Origin: Prevotella aff. ruminicola Tc2-24 | Lineage (GTDB): Bacteria; Bacteroidota; Bacteroidia; Bacteroidales; Bacteroidaceae | Assembly: GCF_900110895.1 (NCBI RefSeq) | Contig: NZ_FOIQ01000001.1 | Coordinates: 712,472-776,471, forward strand | Direction: 5' to 3' | DNA length: 64,000 bases | Part shown: piece after piece, positions 10,506 through 19,027 of the stretch | Numbering within the stretch: the first letter of the stretch is position 1 | How the letters are laid out: the number at the start of each line of letters is the position of its first letter | Notes under the pieces: model-generated | The model's database searches: none | What the model was told of the DNA's origin: nothing | The model's input: only the letters and a program-made list of their open reading frames with translations | Translations under genes and position numbers: made by a program

Positions 10506-10805
10506 TTACTGTTCGTCACTGAGGATTGCAATGCACTTATTCACATCACGGATCAACTTAGCTAGTCGCGCCTTTGCGTGCTCCAAATCGCCATCGGTGA
10601 TTTCCATCATCTTGGCCATCTTCAGTGAGTTATAGTCATTGTCCGCCTGAGTCAACTTGGCACGCAGTTCCTGGATGTCCTGTTCGTTTTTACCGATGAG
10701 CGTATGCAATTCTTCATTCTCCTTTCTCAATTCTTGAAAACGGAGGATCATTTGTCGCACGCGCGTCTCGAACGTTGTCAAAGTGTTCTCATTTTGGCTC
10801 ATCAC
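10506..10805 (-). CDS. Short coiled-coil protein, ZapB-like
   Basis: 99 residues, almost entirely predicted heptad-rich helix (FETRVRQMILRFQELRKENE, then QDIQELRAKLTQADNDYNSL). There is no signal peptide. The location directly upstream of zapA suggests a division-ring partner like ZapB, but sequence alone cannot prove orthology. A minus-strand -7 box, TAACTTTG (complement of 10822-10829), lies 17 bases upstream and probably starts the three-gene operon. Confidence 0.65.
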   Translation of the reverse strand: MMSQNENTLTTFETRVRQMILRFQELRKENEELHTLIGKNEQDIQELRAKLTQADNDYNSLKMAKMMEITDGDLEHAKARLAKLIRDVNKCIAILSDEQ

Positions 10806-10837
10806 GTAACTATTTGCAATACAAAGTTATGAAGAAA

Positions 10838-10910
10838 ATGTGAAAAGTAAAAAGTGAAAAGAGAAAAGTATACAATATTTTCCTTTTTTTAACTTTTCAC
10901 TCCGTTTTCC
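10838..10910. repeat. Degenerate GTGAAAA / TTTTCAC repeat tract with inverted arms
   Basis: Several copies of GTGAAAA-like units (GTGAAAAGTAAAAAGTGAAAA and similar) face TTTTCAC units further right. AGTGAAAAG (10853-10861) is the exact complement of CTTTTCACT (10893-10901). Such short tandem tracts recur between genes in Bacteroidales. Here the tract sits between the end of one minus-strand gene and the promoter of the next and could act as a terminator-like hairpin. Confidence 0.55.
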
Positions 10911-10915
10911 ACTCT

Positions 10916-11536
10916 TTATTGCTCAGTGGTCGATGGTTTTGGCTCTTTCTTTGCCAACATCACCACTTTATAGACAAAATCAGTGACCCACTTCTGCGAA
11001 AAACCCAATCGGCGGTTGTACTCGCGAACAGCGACCACAGCCTTGAGAACACCAGCGTCCGAGAAGTTATTCTTGTTAAAGATATCATTGACGGTCTTCT
11101 CTGTCATACTGTAAAGAGCCTTCTTCATGAAGCCCGGCAAACGGAGTTTGAATTTCATCAAGTTACCGGTAAGCATCATGATATCTTGCGTAAAACCCTG
11201 GAACTGCAACAAGTATGTCTGTGCATCCTGAATTTTCTTGCAGTGTTTGCGCAGGCTCTGGTCGATCTCCTTGAAAAACTCATCTTCCATGCCATACATG
11301 GTCTTCAGCATGTTCTTACAACGACTCCGTTCGCCCACGCCAAGCTTATTGTTCACTGTAGGTACCTTCAACGTGGTCTTGAACACACGCAGGTCTGGCA
11401 GCGCAGCCATGTTCGTAATGCCGAGATCAGCAGCCATAGCAGCCTGGAAGTACACGCGAATCAGGGTCATGAAGTCTTCCATGCCACCGGCCTTCTGTTC
11501 ATCTTTCTTTCCGAATAATTTATTAAAAAGTCCCAT
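10916..11536 (-). CDS. Conserved hypothetical protein
   Basis: 206 residues from the ATG at 11536 (MGLFNKLFGKKDEQK). An in-frame ATG at 11647 would place the promoter and rfbA start inside the gene, so I rejected it. The protein is cytosolic, basic and helix-rich, with no signal peptide, no membrane segment and no catalytic motif I recognise. The N-terminal MGLFNKLFGKK pattern is common among small Bacteroidetes proteins of unknown role. A minus-strand TACCTTTG box (complement of 11568-11575) precedes it. It is divergent from rfbA. Confidence 0.75.
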   Translation of the reverse strand: MGLFNKLFGKKDEQKAGGMEDFMTLIRVYFQAAMAADLGITNMAALPDLRVFKTTLKVPTVNNKLGVGERSRCKNMLKTMYGMEDEFFKEIDQSLRKHCKKIQDAQTYLLQFQGFTQDIMMLTGNLMKFKLRLPGFMKKALYSMTEKTVNDIFNKNNFSDAGVLKAVVAVREYNRRLGFSQKWVTDFVYKVVMLAKKEPKPSTTEQ

Positions 11537-11617
11537 ATAATCTCTATTAGATATTAAATACACTTGCAAAGGTACAACTTTTTTCTTAATTCTTATCTCT
11601 TGATTCCTATTTTTTAT

Positions 11618-11625
11618 TACCTTTG
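11618..11625 (+). promoter_or_regulatory. -7 promoter element of rfbA
   Basis: TACCTTTG matches the Bacteroidetes -7 consensus and lies 20 bases upstream of the rfbA ATG. No good -33 TTTG is seen at 19-21 bases spacing. The upstream stretch is a degenerate TTCTTAATTC-type repeat. Confidence 0.55.
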
Positions 11626-11645
11626 CGCCATAAACATCTTTACAC

Positions 11646-12518
11646 ATGAAAGGAATCGTATTAGCTGGGGGTTCCGGTACACGCCTCTATCCCATCACAA
11701 AAGGAATCAGTAAGCAACTGATTCCTATCTTCGACAAGCCGATGATCTACTACCCCATCTCGGTTCTGATGTTGGCTGGTATCCGTGAGATCCTCATCAT
11801 CTCCACCCCATACGACCTGCCAGGGTTCAAGCGTCTGCTAGGTGATGGCCATGAGATTGGAGTGCACTTCGAATATGCTGAACAGCCCTCGCCAGACGGA
11901 CTGGCACAGGCATTCATCATCGGTGAGGACTTCATTGGCAGCGACAGTGTCTGTCTGGTGCTAGGTGATAATATATTCTATGGTTCCGGTTTTACAGGAC
12001 TCCTTCGTGAGAGTGTGCGACAAACCGAGCAGAAAGGACTGGCGACTGTTTTCGGTTACTATGTGAACGATCCCGAGCGATATGGTGTGGCTGAGTTTGA
12101 TGACGAGGGGAACTGTCTTAGCATCGAGGAGAAGCCTGAGCATCCGAAGTCGAATTACGCTGTGGTAGGACTCTATTTCTATCCGAACAGTGTCGTTGAG
12201 ATAGCCAAGCACATTAAGCCAAGTGCTCGCGGCGAACTGGAGATCACAACAGTGAATCAGGCCTATTTGGAACAGAAGATACTGAAGGTACAGACACTAC
12301 AGCGAGGCTTTGCCTGGCTCGACACTGGCACACACGACTCACTCTCGGAAGCATCGACTTTCATCGAGGTCATCGAGAAGCGCCAAGGACTAAAGGTCGC
12401 ATGTTTAGAGGAGATTGCTTACAAGTCGGGATGGATCACAGAAGAACAACTTCGGGCGACAGCCCAGCCGATGACCAAGAACGAATATGGCAGATATCTC
12501 CTGAATCTGATCAAGTAG
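11646..12518 (+). CDS. rfbA: Glucose-1-phosphate thymidylyltransferase
   Basis: Makes dTDP-glucose from dTTP and glucose-1-phosphate, the first step of dTDP-L-rhamnose synthesis. It has the nucleotide-binding signature [18 protein letters not shown] at the N-terminus, then [12 protein letters not shown] with the metal-binding Asp, [19 protein letters not shown], and [10 protein letters not shown]. 290 residues is typical. rfbD lies about 9 kb away on the other strand. rfbB and rfbC are not in the window. The gene has its own promoter and a strong bidirectional terminator. Confidence 0.95.
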   Translation: MKGIVLAGGSGTRLYPITKGISKQLIPIFDKPMIYYPISVLMLAGIREILIISTPYDLPGFKRLLGDGHEIGVHFEYAEQPSPDGLAQAFIIGEDFIGSDSVCLVLGDNIFYGSGFTGLLRESVRQTEQKGLATVFGYYVNDPERYGVAEFDDEGNCLSIEEKPEHPKSNYAVVGLYFYPNSVVEIAKHIKPSARGELEITTVNQAYLEQKILKVQTLQRGFAWLDTGTHDSLSEASTFIEVIEKRQGLKVACLEEIAYKSGWITEEQLRATAQPMTKNEYGRYLLNLIK

Positions 12519-12522
12519 ATAA

Positions 12523-12554
12523 GATAAAGGCTCACCAATTGATGAGCCTTTATC
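12523..12554. terminator. Bidirectional terminator between rfbA and the kinase/nucleotidyltransferase fusion
   Basis: Perfect 12-bp stem GATAAAGGCTCA (12523-12534) with TGAGCCTTTATC (12543-12554) and an 8-base loop, followed by T-rich sequence, placed in the 37-base gap between the two convergent stops. Confidence 0.85.
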
Positions 12555-12555
12555 T

Positions 12556-14490
12556 TTATTTGGAGAACTCCGTGACAGCACGGACAAGTGCTGCAGGATT
12601 ACCCATATCATACATACGTCCCTTCAAGCGAACGCCCATCATCCCACTATGCTGGCGCACTGCTTCGAGAGCCGATGTAAGTTCGATTTCACGGGAATAA
12701 TCCTTGTCCATCTCAGCCTTCATAATATCCAAATGCAACTGCTCAAACACCTCCGGAGTGAGGATGTATTGTCCAAACACACTGTAATATTCTTTCTCAC
12801 CATTATTATTGCGAACACCCAAAAATTCCTCGGCATAGCTTGGCTTCGGTTTCTCATTGATGACATCGACACTCAGGGCTGTACGTTCCTTGTCTTCCCA
12901 TACTCCGTGCAGGATACCATAGTGGCTGACCTCCGACAAAGGAACCGTGTGGATACTGACCAAAAGCGAGTTGTAGCGTTCATACTCCTCGACCATCTGC
13001 AAGGCACAAGGTTTATTGCTGTCGCTACGATAGAGGGTGTCTCCCAACAGCAACAGCACAGGCTCGTTGCCAGCAAACTGTGCGGCCTGATAGACGGCAT
13101 GACCGAAGCCACGCTTCTCTCGCTGGTACACATAACGGAGGCGTTTGCCTATATCAAGAATGCGATTCTCGTACTCCTGAGCCTCGGGATTGAGCTTCTG
13201 GAGATGATCATCGGACAAGGGATGTTCAAAGAAGTCGGCATATTGTCTGCGTTCTTCCTCGGAGCCCAGTACCAGACAGATTTCTTCAATGCCGCTCTGC
13301 ACCAGCTCCTCTAATAAGATCAGAATCACCGGACGCACCATACCATCAGGACATGGTATCGGGAAAAAGTCTTTCTTCAGGGCACGTGTAGCAGGATAGA
13401 GGCGAGTACCAAAACCTGCTACTGGAATGATGGCACGACGCACGGTATGTACAGGTTTAAGGGTCAGCGTATAAGCCTTCATCCCTTGTTTGTTCAGATA
13501 GTCGGCCAACCGCAACTGGTCTTCTTCGCTACGAGCCAGGAACTGCACCGACCCATCGCCATGTGAACCAACACCCTTGCCACCCCACACCATCGGTGTA
13601 ATAACAGGATCGTTCAACACAGCATGGAGTTTTGGTGACCAAAGAGCAACTGACATCGGAGCAACTTGGGCATCGAACAAAGCCTCTGCCTCGGTCATCA
13701 GTCGTCCGAGTTCTTCGGCCTTGCCTTCTGCCATATAATTGACAGCCCGATTGACAATCTCCAAGTTACGAGACCCGAGAGCCTCATGCTCTGCCTTTTC
13801 CGCCTCGTTACTCGGAAATGGGTAGGCTTTGTTTAAGTCCGACAGAATCCTGATTGTATCCTTCTCGGCACAGAGATCAGCGAACACCCAATAGAGGTGT
13901 TTCTTAACATTCAATGAGCGCACCTCAATCTCGTCTCCATCGAAAGTCATCAGGTTGGGTTTCACACCGAAGGCACAGGCTTGATCGAGACGACCACAAC
14001 GACTACTGGTACGGAGTTCACCTAAATAAGCGATATTCATCTCACCCAACGTGTTCAGGTTGAGATTATATAAAAGATTGAAGGCGCGAGCGACGAGCAC
14101 ACAGATGGCCGCAGAACTAGACAGCCCACTCTTCATGGGAAGAGTCATTGAGGTGATACGGATGCGCACGCCCCCCACCTTATACCATTCCAGCATATAA
14201 GAGGCGACCCCAGCACAATAGCAGAAGAAGGAACCCGACTTGGCGATGCGCTTCAACTCCCCTTCGTCCATTCGGCATGAGAAGTCCTGCCATACGTCAT
14301 CAATCTCTCCTGCAGTGCTGTACATCTCAAAGATACTCGATTTCTCCACCTCAGCACAGATACCCTGTTCTATACCTGTCACAATAGCAGCACCTGGCTT
14401 GATGTCGGCATTCATCGTACGATAATGTCCTGCCCAGTCTGTGTGTTCTCCAAACAGGCACAAGCGACCTGGAACAAAAAGCTTTATCAT
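12556..14490 (-). CDS. Bifunctional GHMP sugar kinase / sugar-1-phosphate nucleotidyltransferase fusion
   Basis: A 644-residue protein made of two enzymes. Residues 1-350 are a GHMP kinase: substrate motif PGRLCLFGEHTDW (7-19), ATP-binding LPMKSGLSSSAAICV (117-131) and GGKGVGSHGDG (303-313). Residues 352-644 are a GalU-like nucleotidyltransferase starting IPVAGFGTRLYPATRALKKD, with LLLLGDTLYR carrying the expected metal Asp. Together they could convert a free sugar into its nucleotide-activated form in one protein, as Fkp does for L-fucose. Here the kinase comes first, opposite to Fkp. The sugar is unknown; glucuronate, galactose or a related sugar with UTP are candidates. It has its own promoter at 14515-14545. 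Confidence 0.85.
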   Translation of the reverse strand: MIKLFVPGRLCLFGEHTDWAGHYRTMNADIKPGAAIVTGIEQGICAEVEKSSIFEMYSTAGEIDDVWQDFSCRMDEGELKRIAKSGSFFCYCAGVASYMLEWYKVGGVRIRITSMTLPMKSGLSSSAAICVLVARAFNLLYNLNLNTLGEMNIAYLGELRTSSRCGRLDQACAFGVKPNLMTFDGDEIEVRSLNVKKHLYWVFADLCAEKDTIRILSDLNKAYPFPSNEAEKAEHEALGSRNLEIVNRAVNYMAEGKAEELGRLMTEAEALFDAQVAPMSVALWSPKLHAVLNDPVITPMVWGGKGVGSHGDGSVQFLARSEEDQLRLADYLNKQGMKAYTLTLKPVHTVRRAIIPVAGFGTRLYPATRALKKDFFPIPCPDGMVRPVILILLEELVQSGIEEICLVLGSEEERRQYADFFEHPLSDDHLQKLNPEAQEYENRILDIGKRLRYVYQREKRGFGHAVYQAAQFAGNEPVLLLLGDTLYRSDSNKPCALQMVEEYERYNSLLVSIHTVPLSEVSHYGILHGVWEDKERTALSVDVINEKPKPSYAEEFLGVRNNNGEKEYYSVFGQYILTPEVFEQLHLDIMKAEMDKDYSREIELTSALEAVRQHSGMMGVRLKGRMYDMGNPAALVRAVTEFSK

Positions 14491-14514
14491 ATGTTTGTTG
14501 GGTTATTTATGTCA

Positions 14515-14545
14515 CAAAGGTAATAATAAGTGAGTAAAATAACAA
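14515..14545 (-). promoter_or_regulatory. Promoter of the kinase/nucleotidyltransferase fusion gene
   Basis: On the minus strand, TTG (complement of 14543-14545) and TACCTTTG (complement of 14515-14522) are 20 bases apart, and the -7 box is 24 bases from the ATG. It is back to back with the sigma factor promoter. Confidence 0.65.
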
Positions 14546-14562
14546 CTTTTTTTTGTTTTTTC

Positions 14563-14593
14563 TTGGCTGTTTCGACAAAAATGCATACTTTTG
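14563..14593 (+). promoter_or_regulatory. Promoter of the ECF sigma factor gene
   Basis: TTG at 14563-14565 and TACTTTTG at 14586-14593 are 20 bases apart. The resulting leader to the ATG at 14668 is about 70 bases and shows no strong hairpin by eye. Confidence 0.65.
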
Positions 14594-14667
14594 CTGCCAT
14601 TAAACACCATTTATACAAAATATTATTGCCTATCGAAACAACTCTACTCAATACAAAATGATTTCGT

Positions 14668-15264
14668 ATGAGTACAACAAAAAGGATGTCCGACGAAGAG
14701 TTGGCATTAGCTTATATCGATGGTAATAATAGTGCGTTCGACGAGTTGCTTTCCAGAAGCCAAGACAAGGTTTTCAACTACATCATGTATGTGGTGAAAG
14801 ACGAGGATTTGGCCAATGAACTCTTTCAGGAGACCTTTCTGAAGGTGATTACAAAGATGCAGGGCGGAAGATATGCCGAGTCGGGAAAATTCATCTGGTG
14901 GGTCACGCGGATAGCACACAACGTGATTATCGACCATTATCGAGCCCAGAAGGGGCGTAAGGTCGTGGATCTGAATAAAGAGAACGACCTTAGCAACCTA
15001 AATAGCAGTTCAATACTGGAAGGAAACCGAGAGGGACAAATAAGCAATGCTCAGGTACTAAGTGATGTTCGCCGACTGATGAAAGCACTTCCGGAGCCAC
15101 AACGCGAAGTGGTCTTCATGCGCTTTTTCCAAGAGATGTCTTTCAAAGAAATCGCCGAGCAGACCCATGTCAGCATCAACACCTCGTTAGGTCGCATGCG
15201 CTATGCACTGATGAACCTTCGCAAGCTCAGTCACCAGTATGGTATGAATCTAACGCTGGAATAA
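14668..15264 (+). CDS. RNA polymerase sigma factor, ECF/sigma-70 family
   Basis: 198 residues with sigma region 2 (NSAFDELLSRSQDKVFNYI, then DLANELFQETFLKV and WWVTRIAHNVIIDHYR) and region 4 (LPEPQREVVFMRFFQEMSFKEIA, then the helix-turn-helix NTSLGRMRYALMNLRK). It should direct RNA polymerase to a small regulon. No anti-sigma gene or SusC-type transducer follows, unlike the glycan-sensing ECF systems of this phylum, so it resembles the stand-alone general-stress type. It is convergent with rpe. Confidence 0.9.
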   Translation: MSTTKRMSDEELALAYIDGNNSAFDELLSRSQDKVFNYIMYVVKDEDLANELFQETFLKVITKMQGGRYAESGKFIWWVTRIAHNVIIDHYRAQKGRKVVDLNKENDLSNLNSSSILEGNREGQISNAQVLSDVRRLMKALPEPQREVVFMRFFQEMSFKEIAEQTHVSINTSLGRMRYALMNLRKLSHQYGMNLTLE

Positions 15265-15287
15265 AACCAATGGTAAATCGCAAAAGC

Positions 15288-15311
15288 AAAGGCTAACGTC
15301 TAAAAGCCTTT
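15288..15311. terminator. Possible short hairpin between the sigma factor gene and rpe
   Basis: AAAGGCT (15288-15294) can pair with AGCCTTT (15305-15311). The hairpin overlaps the rpe stop codon and lies 24 bases after the sigma factor stop. Only 7 bp and a short T tract, so a weak call. Confidence 0.35.
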
Positions 15312-15946
15312 AGATCATGAATAATCTGCTCAGGATTCTGAGCCTTAAAGACATAGCTACCGCTGACGAGCACATCAACACCCGCTGCAACCAGCCGGGG
15401 AGCAGTCTCGCCCTGTACACCACCATCGACCTCAATCAGCGTCTGGCACTGCTGCTCGGTAATCATCTGACGCAAGCGTTTCACCTTATCGATAGTATTC
15501 TCGATAAACTTTTGTCCGCCAAACCCCGGATTGACACTCATCAGCAGCACCATATCCACATCACCGATAATGTCCTCGAGCACACATACAGGTGTCGAAG
15601 GGTTTAGGGTCACGCCAGCCTTCATACCAGCATCATGAATCTCCTGTATCGTACGATGGATATGGGTGGATGCCTCATAGTGAACATTCATCATCATTGC
15701 CCCCAACTTAGCAGTCTGACTGATATAGCGTTCTGGGCGTTCAATCATGTAATGTACATCAAGCGGTTTCTTACAAACCTTGGCAACAGCTTCCAGCACA
15801 GGAAAACCGAAGGAGATGTTTGGGACGAACGAGCCGTCCATCACGTCAAGGTGAAGCCAATCGGCCTCACTCCTGTTAATCATGTCGATGTCGCGGTCGA
15901 GATGCAGGAAGTCGGCAGCGAGTAATGAAGGTGATACTAATGCCAT
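15293..15946 (-). CDS. rpe: Ribulose-phosphate 3-epimerase
   Basis: Interconverts ribulose-5-phosphate and xylulose-5-phosphate in the pentose phosphate pathway. It is a TIM barrel with the signatures LHLDVMDGSFVPNISFG (catalytic Asp and metal His/Asp), HYMIERPERY, LLMSVNPGFGGQKFI and EVDGGV. Normal length of 217. It is the last gene of a long leftward operon, 4 bases after a 45-residue protein gene. Confidence 0.95.
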   Translation of the reverse strand: MALVSPSLLAADFLHLDRDIDMINRSEADWLHLDVMDGSFVPNISFGFPVLEAVAKVCKKPLDVHYMIERPERYISQTAKLGAMMMNVHYEASTHIHRTIQEIHDAGMKAGVTLNPSTPVCVLEDIIGDVDMVLLMSVNPGFGGQKFIENTIDKVKRLRQMITEQQCQTLIEVDGGVQGETAPRLVAAGVDVLVSGSYVFKAQNPEQIIHDLKAFRR

Positions 15947-15950
15947 TTTC

Positions 15951-16088
15951 TCAGTTTAGGCTACATGCCTGTTTAATGTTCTTACGATAGGTGTATGCAA
16001 CCTGTCGGATTAGCATAAGCGTCTGTTCCCTAGGCTTCAGGTTTCCTCCGAAGTTCAACAGCGCGTCATCGGGAGTAAAATGCTTCAT
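15951..16088 (-). CDS. Small conserved Bacteroidales-type protein (45 aa)
   Basis: An ATG at 16088 opens a 45-codon frame ending TGA at 15951-15953, just 4 bases before the rpe start. The sequence begins MKHFTPDDALLNFGGNLKP, contains LMLIRQVAYTYR and ends CSLN. From memory, near-identical patterns (an N-terminal FTPxEAL, a central LIRQxAYTYR, a C-terminal CLN) occur as small hypothetical proteins in Prevotella. Placement in the operon and lack of any competing frame support translation. The function is unknown; there is no signal or membrane segment. Confidence 0.65.
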   Translation of the reverse strand: MKHFTPDDALLNFGGNLKPREQTLMLIRQVAYTYRKNIKQACSLN

Positions 16089-16193
16089 AGGCAATCACTT
16101 TATATGATGTTCTCTATCCTACAAACGCACACACCACCTACTTTATTATATATTTCTCTTTTTTTATGTCACAGATCAAACGGGAAAGTTCTA

Positions 16194-17201
16194 TTATACA
16201 GTCTCAGTCTCAGAACTAGTATGGATACAGCGGGCTTCGGTAATGTTTTTGTTGCCATTCAGGAAGTCCATAGCCGTCATCCTCTTCTTGCCTGCTAACT
16301 GAAGTTCGTCAATGCGCAAGAGTTTTCCTGTCCTGGCTGCAATATAGAGTTTCTTTCCTTCAACAACAACAGTTCCTGGATCAACAGGACGGACGATATC
16401 CGAAACCATTGCCTTGAAAACTTTCAGCGTAGTCTGCCTGCCAGTGCTATCGCATAACGTGGTCCATGCTGATGGTACAGGACAAAGTCCACGTATAAAG
16501 TCATAGATCTGCTTGGCGGGCAAATTCCAGTCGATATCACAGGTTTCCTTGAAGATCTTTGGAGCATGCCGAAGCACCTGACCTGCAGTGATCAACTGCT
16601 CCTGTGGTATACTCTCGAGATGACCGTCGGCAACCAAGAGTCGTTCCAAGGTATCCAGACATATCTCCGCACCAAGGTGCATCAGTCCATCATAGACATA
16701 TTCGACATCTGCAGTATCAGGAATATCGAAAGGCTTCTGCATAATCACACGACCAGTGTCTATATTTTTATCGAGGAAAAAGGTTGTGACACCTGTCTGG
16801 GTCTCACCATTGATGACAGCCCAGTTGATAGGCGCCGCCCCTCGATACTGGGGTAACAACGCAGCATGCACATTGAAAGTGCCATACTCCGGCATATCCC
16901 ATACCACCTCAGGTAGCATACGGAAGGCTACGACCACCTGAAGGTTGGCATGAAAACTGCGGAGAGTTTCCACGAATGCAGGATCCTTCATCTTCACTGG
17001 TTGTAACACTGGTATTCCATGCTCCACGGCATACTGCTTCACAGCGGATGGTTGTAAAACGCTACCATGCCTACCAACAGGTTTGTCGGGCTGAGTCACA
17101 ACTGCCACCACATGATAATCGTTCTCCACCAGAGCCTTCAGTGTCTCCACCGCAAACTCTGGTGTTCCCATAAACACTATTCGTAAATTCTTCTTCTCCA
17201 T
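16194..17201 (-). CDS. fmt: Methionyl-tRNA formyltransferase
   Basis: Formylates initiator Met-tRNA. It has the N-terminal formyltransferase fold beginning RIVFMGTPEFAVETL, the catalytic region FNVHAALLPQYRGAAPINWA with Asn/His and a following TGVTTFFLDKNIDTG with Asp, then a C-terminal OB-like domain. I chose the ATG at 17201 (335 residues). The in-frame ATG at 17219 would overlap the upstream stop and is less natural. It follows the CLC gene by 14 bases in the same operon. Confidence 0.95.
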   Translation of the reverse strand: MEKKNLRIVFMGTPEFAVETLKALVENDYHVVAVVTQPDKPVGRHGSVLQPSAVKQYAVEHGIPVLQPVKMKDPAFVETLRSFHANLQVVVAFRMLPEVVWDMPEYGTFNVHAALLPQYRGAAPINWAVINGETQTGVTTFFLDKNIDTGRVIMQKPFDIPDTADVEYVYDGLMHLGAEICLDTLERLLVADGHLESIPQEQLITAGQVLRHAPKIFKETCDIDWNLPAKQIYDFIRGLCPVPSAWTTLCDSTGRQTTLKVFKAMVSDIVRPVDPGTVVVEGKKLYIAARTGKLLRIDELQLAGKKRMTAMDFLNGNKNITEARCIHTSSETETV

Positions 17202-17215
17202 TCTATTTCCCTTTA

Positions 17216-19021
17216 TCAATCCTCACTCATATCGGCCACCATCTTCCTGTACATCGTATAGATACGCTGCCGCGAGACATAACCCTTCAGGTGAGCCTGT
17301 GCATCGAAGACAGGTAACCAATTGGCTCCTGTCCGATCGAAGATGCGCATTACATCGACCATCGGAGCATCATCGCTCAAGGTAGCCTTAGGGTCTCTCA
17401 TCAACTGGGAGGCCGTGAAATGATGATACAATTCTATACGGAACACAACATTGCGAATCTTCATGATATCAATCTCGCCCAGAAGTGTCCCCGCCCCATC
17501 AATCACGGGAAGTACAGTGGAATGGCTGCGACTGATCTTATGCACAATCTGTCCCAATTCCATATCAGGACTGACAGCCAGATAATCGCGTTCAATAACA
17601 CTGTCAAGGTTCATCAGCGTCAGTACTGCATGGTCGGTATGATGAGTGAGCAACTTTCCCTGTTTGGCCAAACGCGAGCCATAGATGCTGTGAGGCTCAA
17701 AAATAATAATGGTCAGATAAGCACACACACTGACGATCATCAGCGGCATAAACATACTATAACCACCTGTAAGTTCCGCTATCAGGAAGATACCCGTCAA
17801 GGGTGCATGCATCACACCCGACATCACGCCAGCCATACCCAATAGTGAGAAATTCTTCTCCGGAATATAAACGCCAATCTGTTGCATGTTCCACAGGCGG
17901 GAGAATAGGAAACCAGTAAAACAACCTATAAAAAGACTGGGGGCAAACGTACCACCACAGCCACCACCACCATTCGTAGCCGAGGTGGCAAACACCTTCG
18001 TCAGAAGTACCAATGCAATGTAAGGAATCAGCAACGATCCCTGTCCAGAAAAGAGTGAGTTGTTCAGTATTCTATCCCAATCGGCCTCAGTCTGTCCATT
18101 TAACAACAGATTAATGCTACTATAACCCTCACCATACAGAGCAGGGAATAGGAAAATTAACAGACTCAGCATCGTTCCGCCGATGGCCAGTTTGATATGC
18201 GGATGGTCCTTGAATCGAGCATACACATCCTCGCAGGCTCCCATCATCCGAATAAAGTAGAGTGATACAATTCCACAGGCGATGCCCAACAGAATATACG
18301 CAGGAGCACGTTGTATGGACCATTCGTTGTCGAGATGGAAGGTGAACAGAGATGCATCACCACTGAAGATGTAGGTAAAACATGTGGCTGTCACACATGA
18401 GACGAGGATTGGCAACAAAGCCGACATCGTCATATCAATCATCAGCACCTCAAGCGTGAAAACTAATCCCGCTATAGGCGCTTTGAAAATACCTGCGATA
18501 GCACCAGCCGCACCACATCCCACCAAGGTCATCAACATCTTACGATCAAGATGGAACAACTGTCCAAGATTTGACCCGATGGCCGAACCCGTCAGTACAA
18601 TCGGGGCCTCTGCTCCAACAGAACCGCCAAAGCCGATGGTGATGGCCGAAGCAATCACCGACGACCAACAATTATGTGACTTCAGTCGCGACTTGTTGGT
18701 CGATATGGCATAGAGTATTCTCGTGATTCCATGTGAAATATTATCCTTAACAATATACCTCACGAAGAGTGATGTGAGATAGATACCCACCACGGGGTAG
18801 ACCAGATAGAGCCAGTTGGCATGCGACTTCTCGAACGAGCTCGTCAGCAAGAGCACTATCTGGTTGATAATCCAATGCAAGGAGAAAGCGGCAACGGCAG
18901 CAAAGAAACCCACAACCAGTGCGAGGATGATCATAAACATCTTCTCACTGACATGCTCCACACGCCACTCATGCAGTCGTTGAAGCCACTTGGGTCTTCT
19001 GTCACTTATCGTTGCATCCAC
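17216..19021 (-). CDS. CLC-family chloride channel/transporter with C-terminal CBS domains
   Basis: An integral membrane anion channel or H+/Cl- exchanger of 601 residues. About ten or more hydrophobic segments cover residues 30-440. Selectivity-filter motifs are visible: GFGGSVGAEAPIVLTG (with the gating glutamate in GAEAP) and GGGGCGGTFAPSLFIG. Two CBS domains follow (about 455-595), probably binding adenine nucleotides for regulation. Whether it is a channel or an exchanger cannot be told by eye. It starts 6 bases after the tsaC stop. Confidence 0.92.
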   Translation of the reverse strand: MDATISDRRPKWLQRLHEWRVEHVSEKMFMIILALVVGFFAAVAAFSLHWIINQIVLLLTSSFEKSHANWLYLVYPVVGIYLTSLFVRYIVKDNISHGITRILYAISTNKSRLKSHNCWSSVIASAITIGFGGSVGAEAPIVLTGSAIGSNLGQLFHLDRKMLMTLVGCGAAGAIAGIFKAPIAGLVFTLEVLMIDMTMSALLPILVSCVTATCFTYIFSGDASLFTFHLDNEWSIQRAPAYILLGIACGIVSLYFIRMMGACEDVYARFKDHPHIKLAIGGTMLSLLIFLFPALYGEGYSSINLLLNGQTEADWDRILNNSLFSGQGSLLIPYIALVLLTKVFATSATNGGGGCGGTFAPSLFIGCFTGFLFSRLWNMQQIGVYIPEKNFSLLGMAGVMSGVMHAPLTGIFLIAELTGGYSMFMPLMIVSVCAYLTIIIFEPHSIYGSRLAKQGKLLTHHTDHAVLTLMNLDSVIERDYLAVSPDMELGQIVHKISRSHSTVLPVIDGAGTLLGEIDIMKIRNVVFRIELYHHFTASQLMRDPKATLSDDAPMVDVMRIFDRTGANWLPVFDAQAHLKGYVSRQRIYTMYRKMVADMSED

Positions 19022-19027
19022 GTTCTA

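Noticed and set aside
10838..10910. Possible CRISPR-like array
   Set aside because: The units are degenerate 7-base repeats with no spacers of constant size, so this is a simple repeat tract.
12649..13314. A 221-codon plus-strand frame opposite the kinase/nucleotidyltransferase fusion
   Set aside because: Antisense to conserved catalytic motifs and lacking its own promoter or domain.
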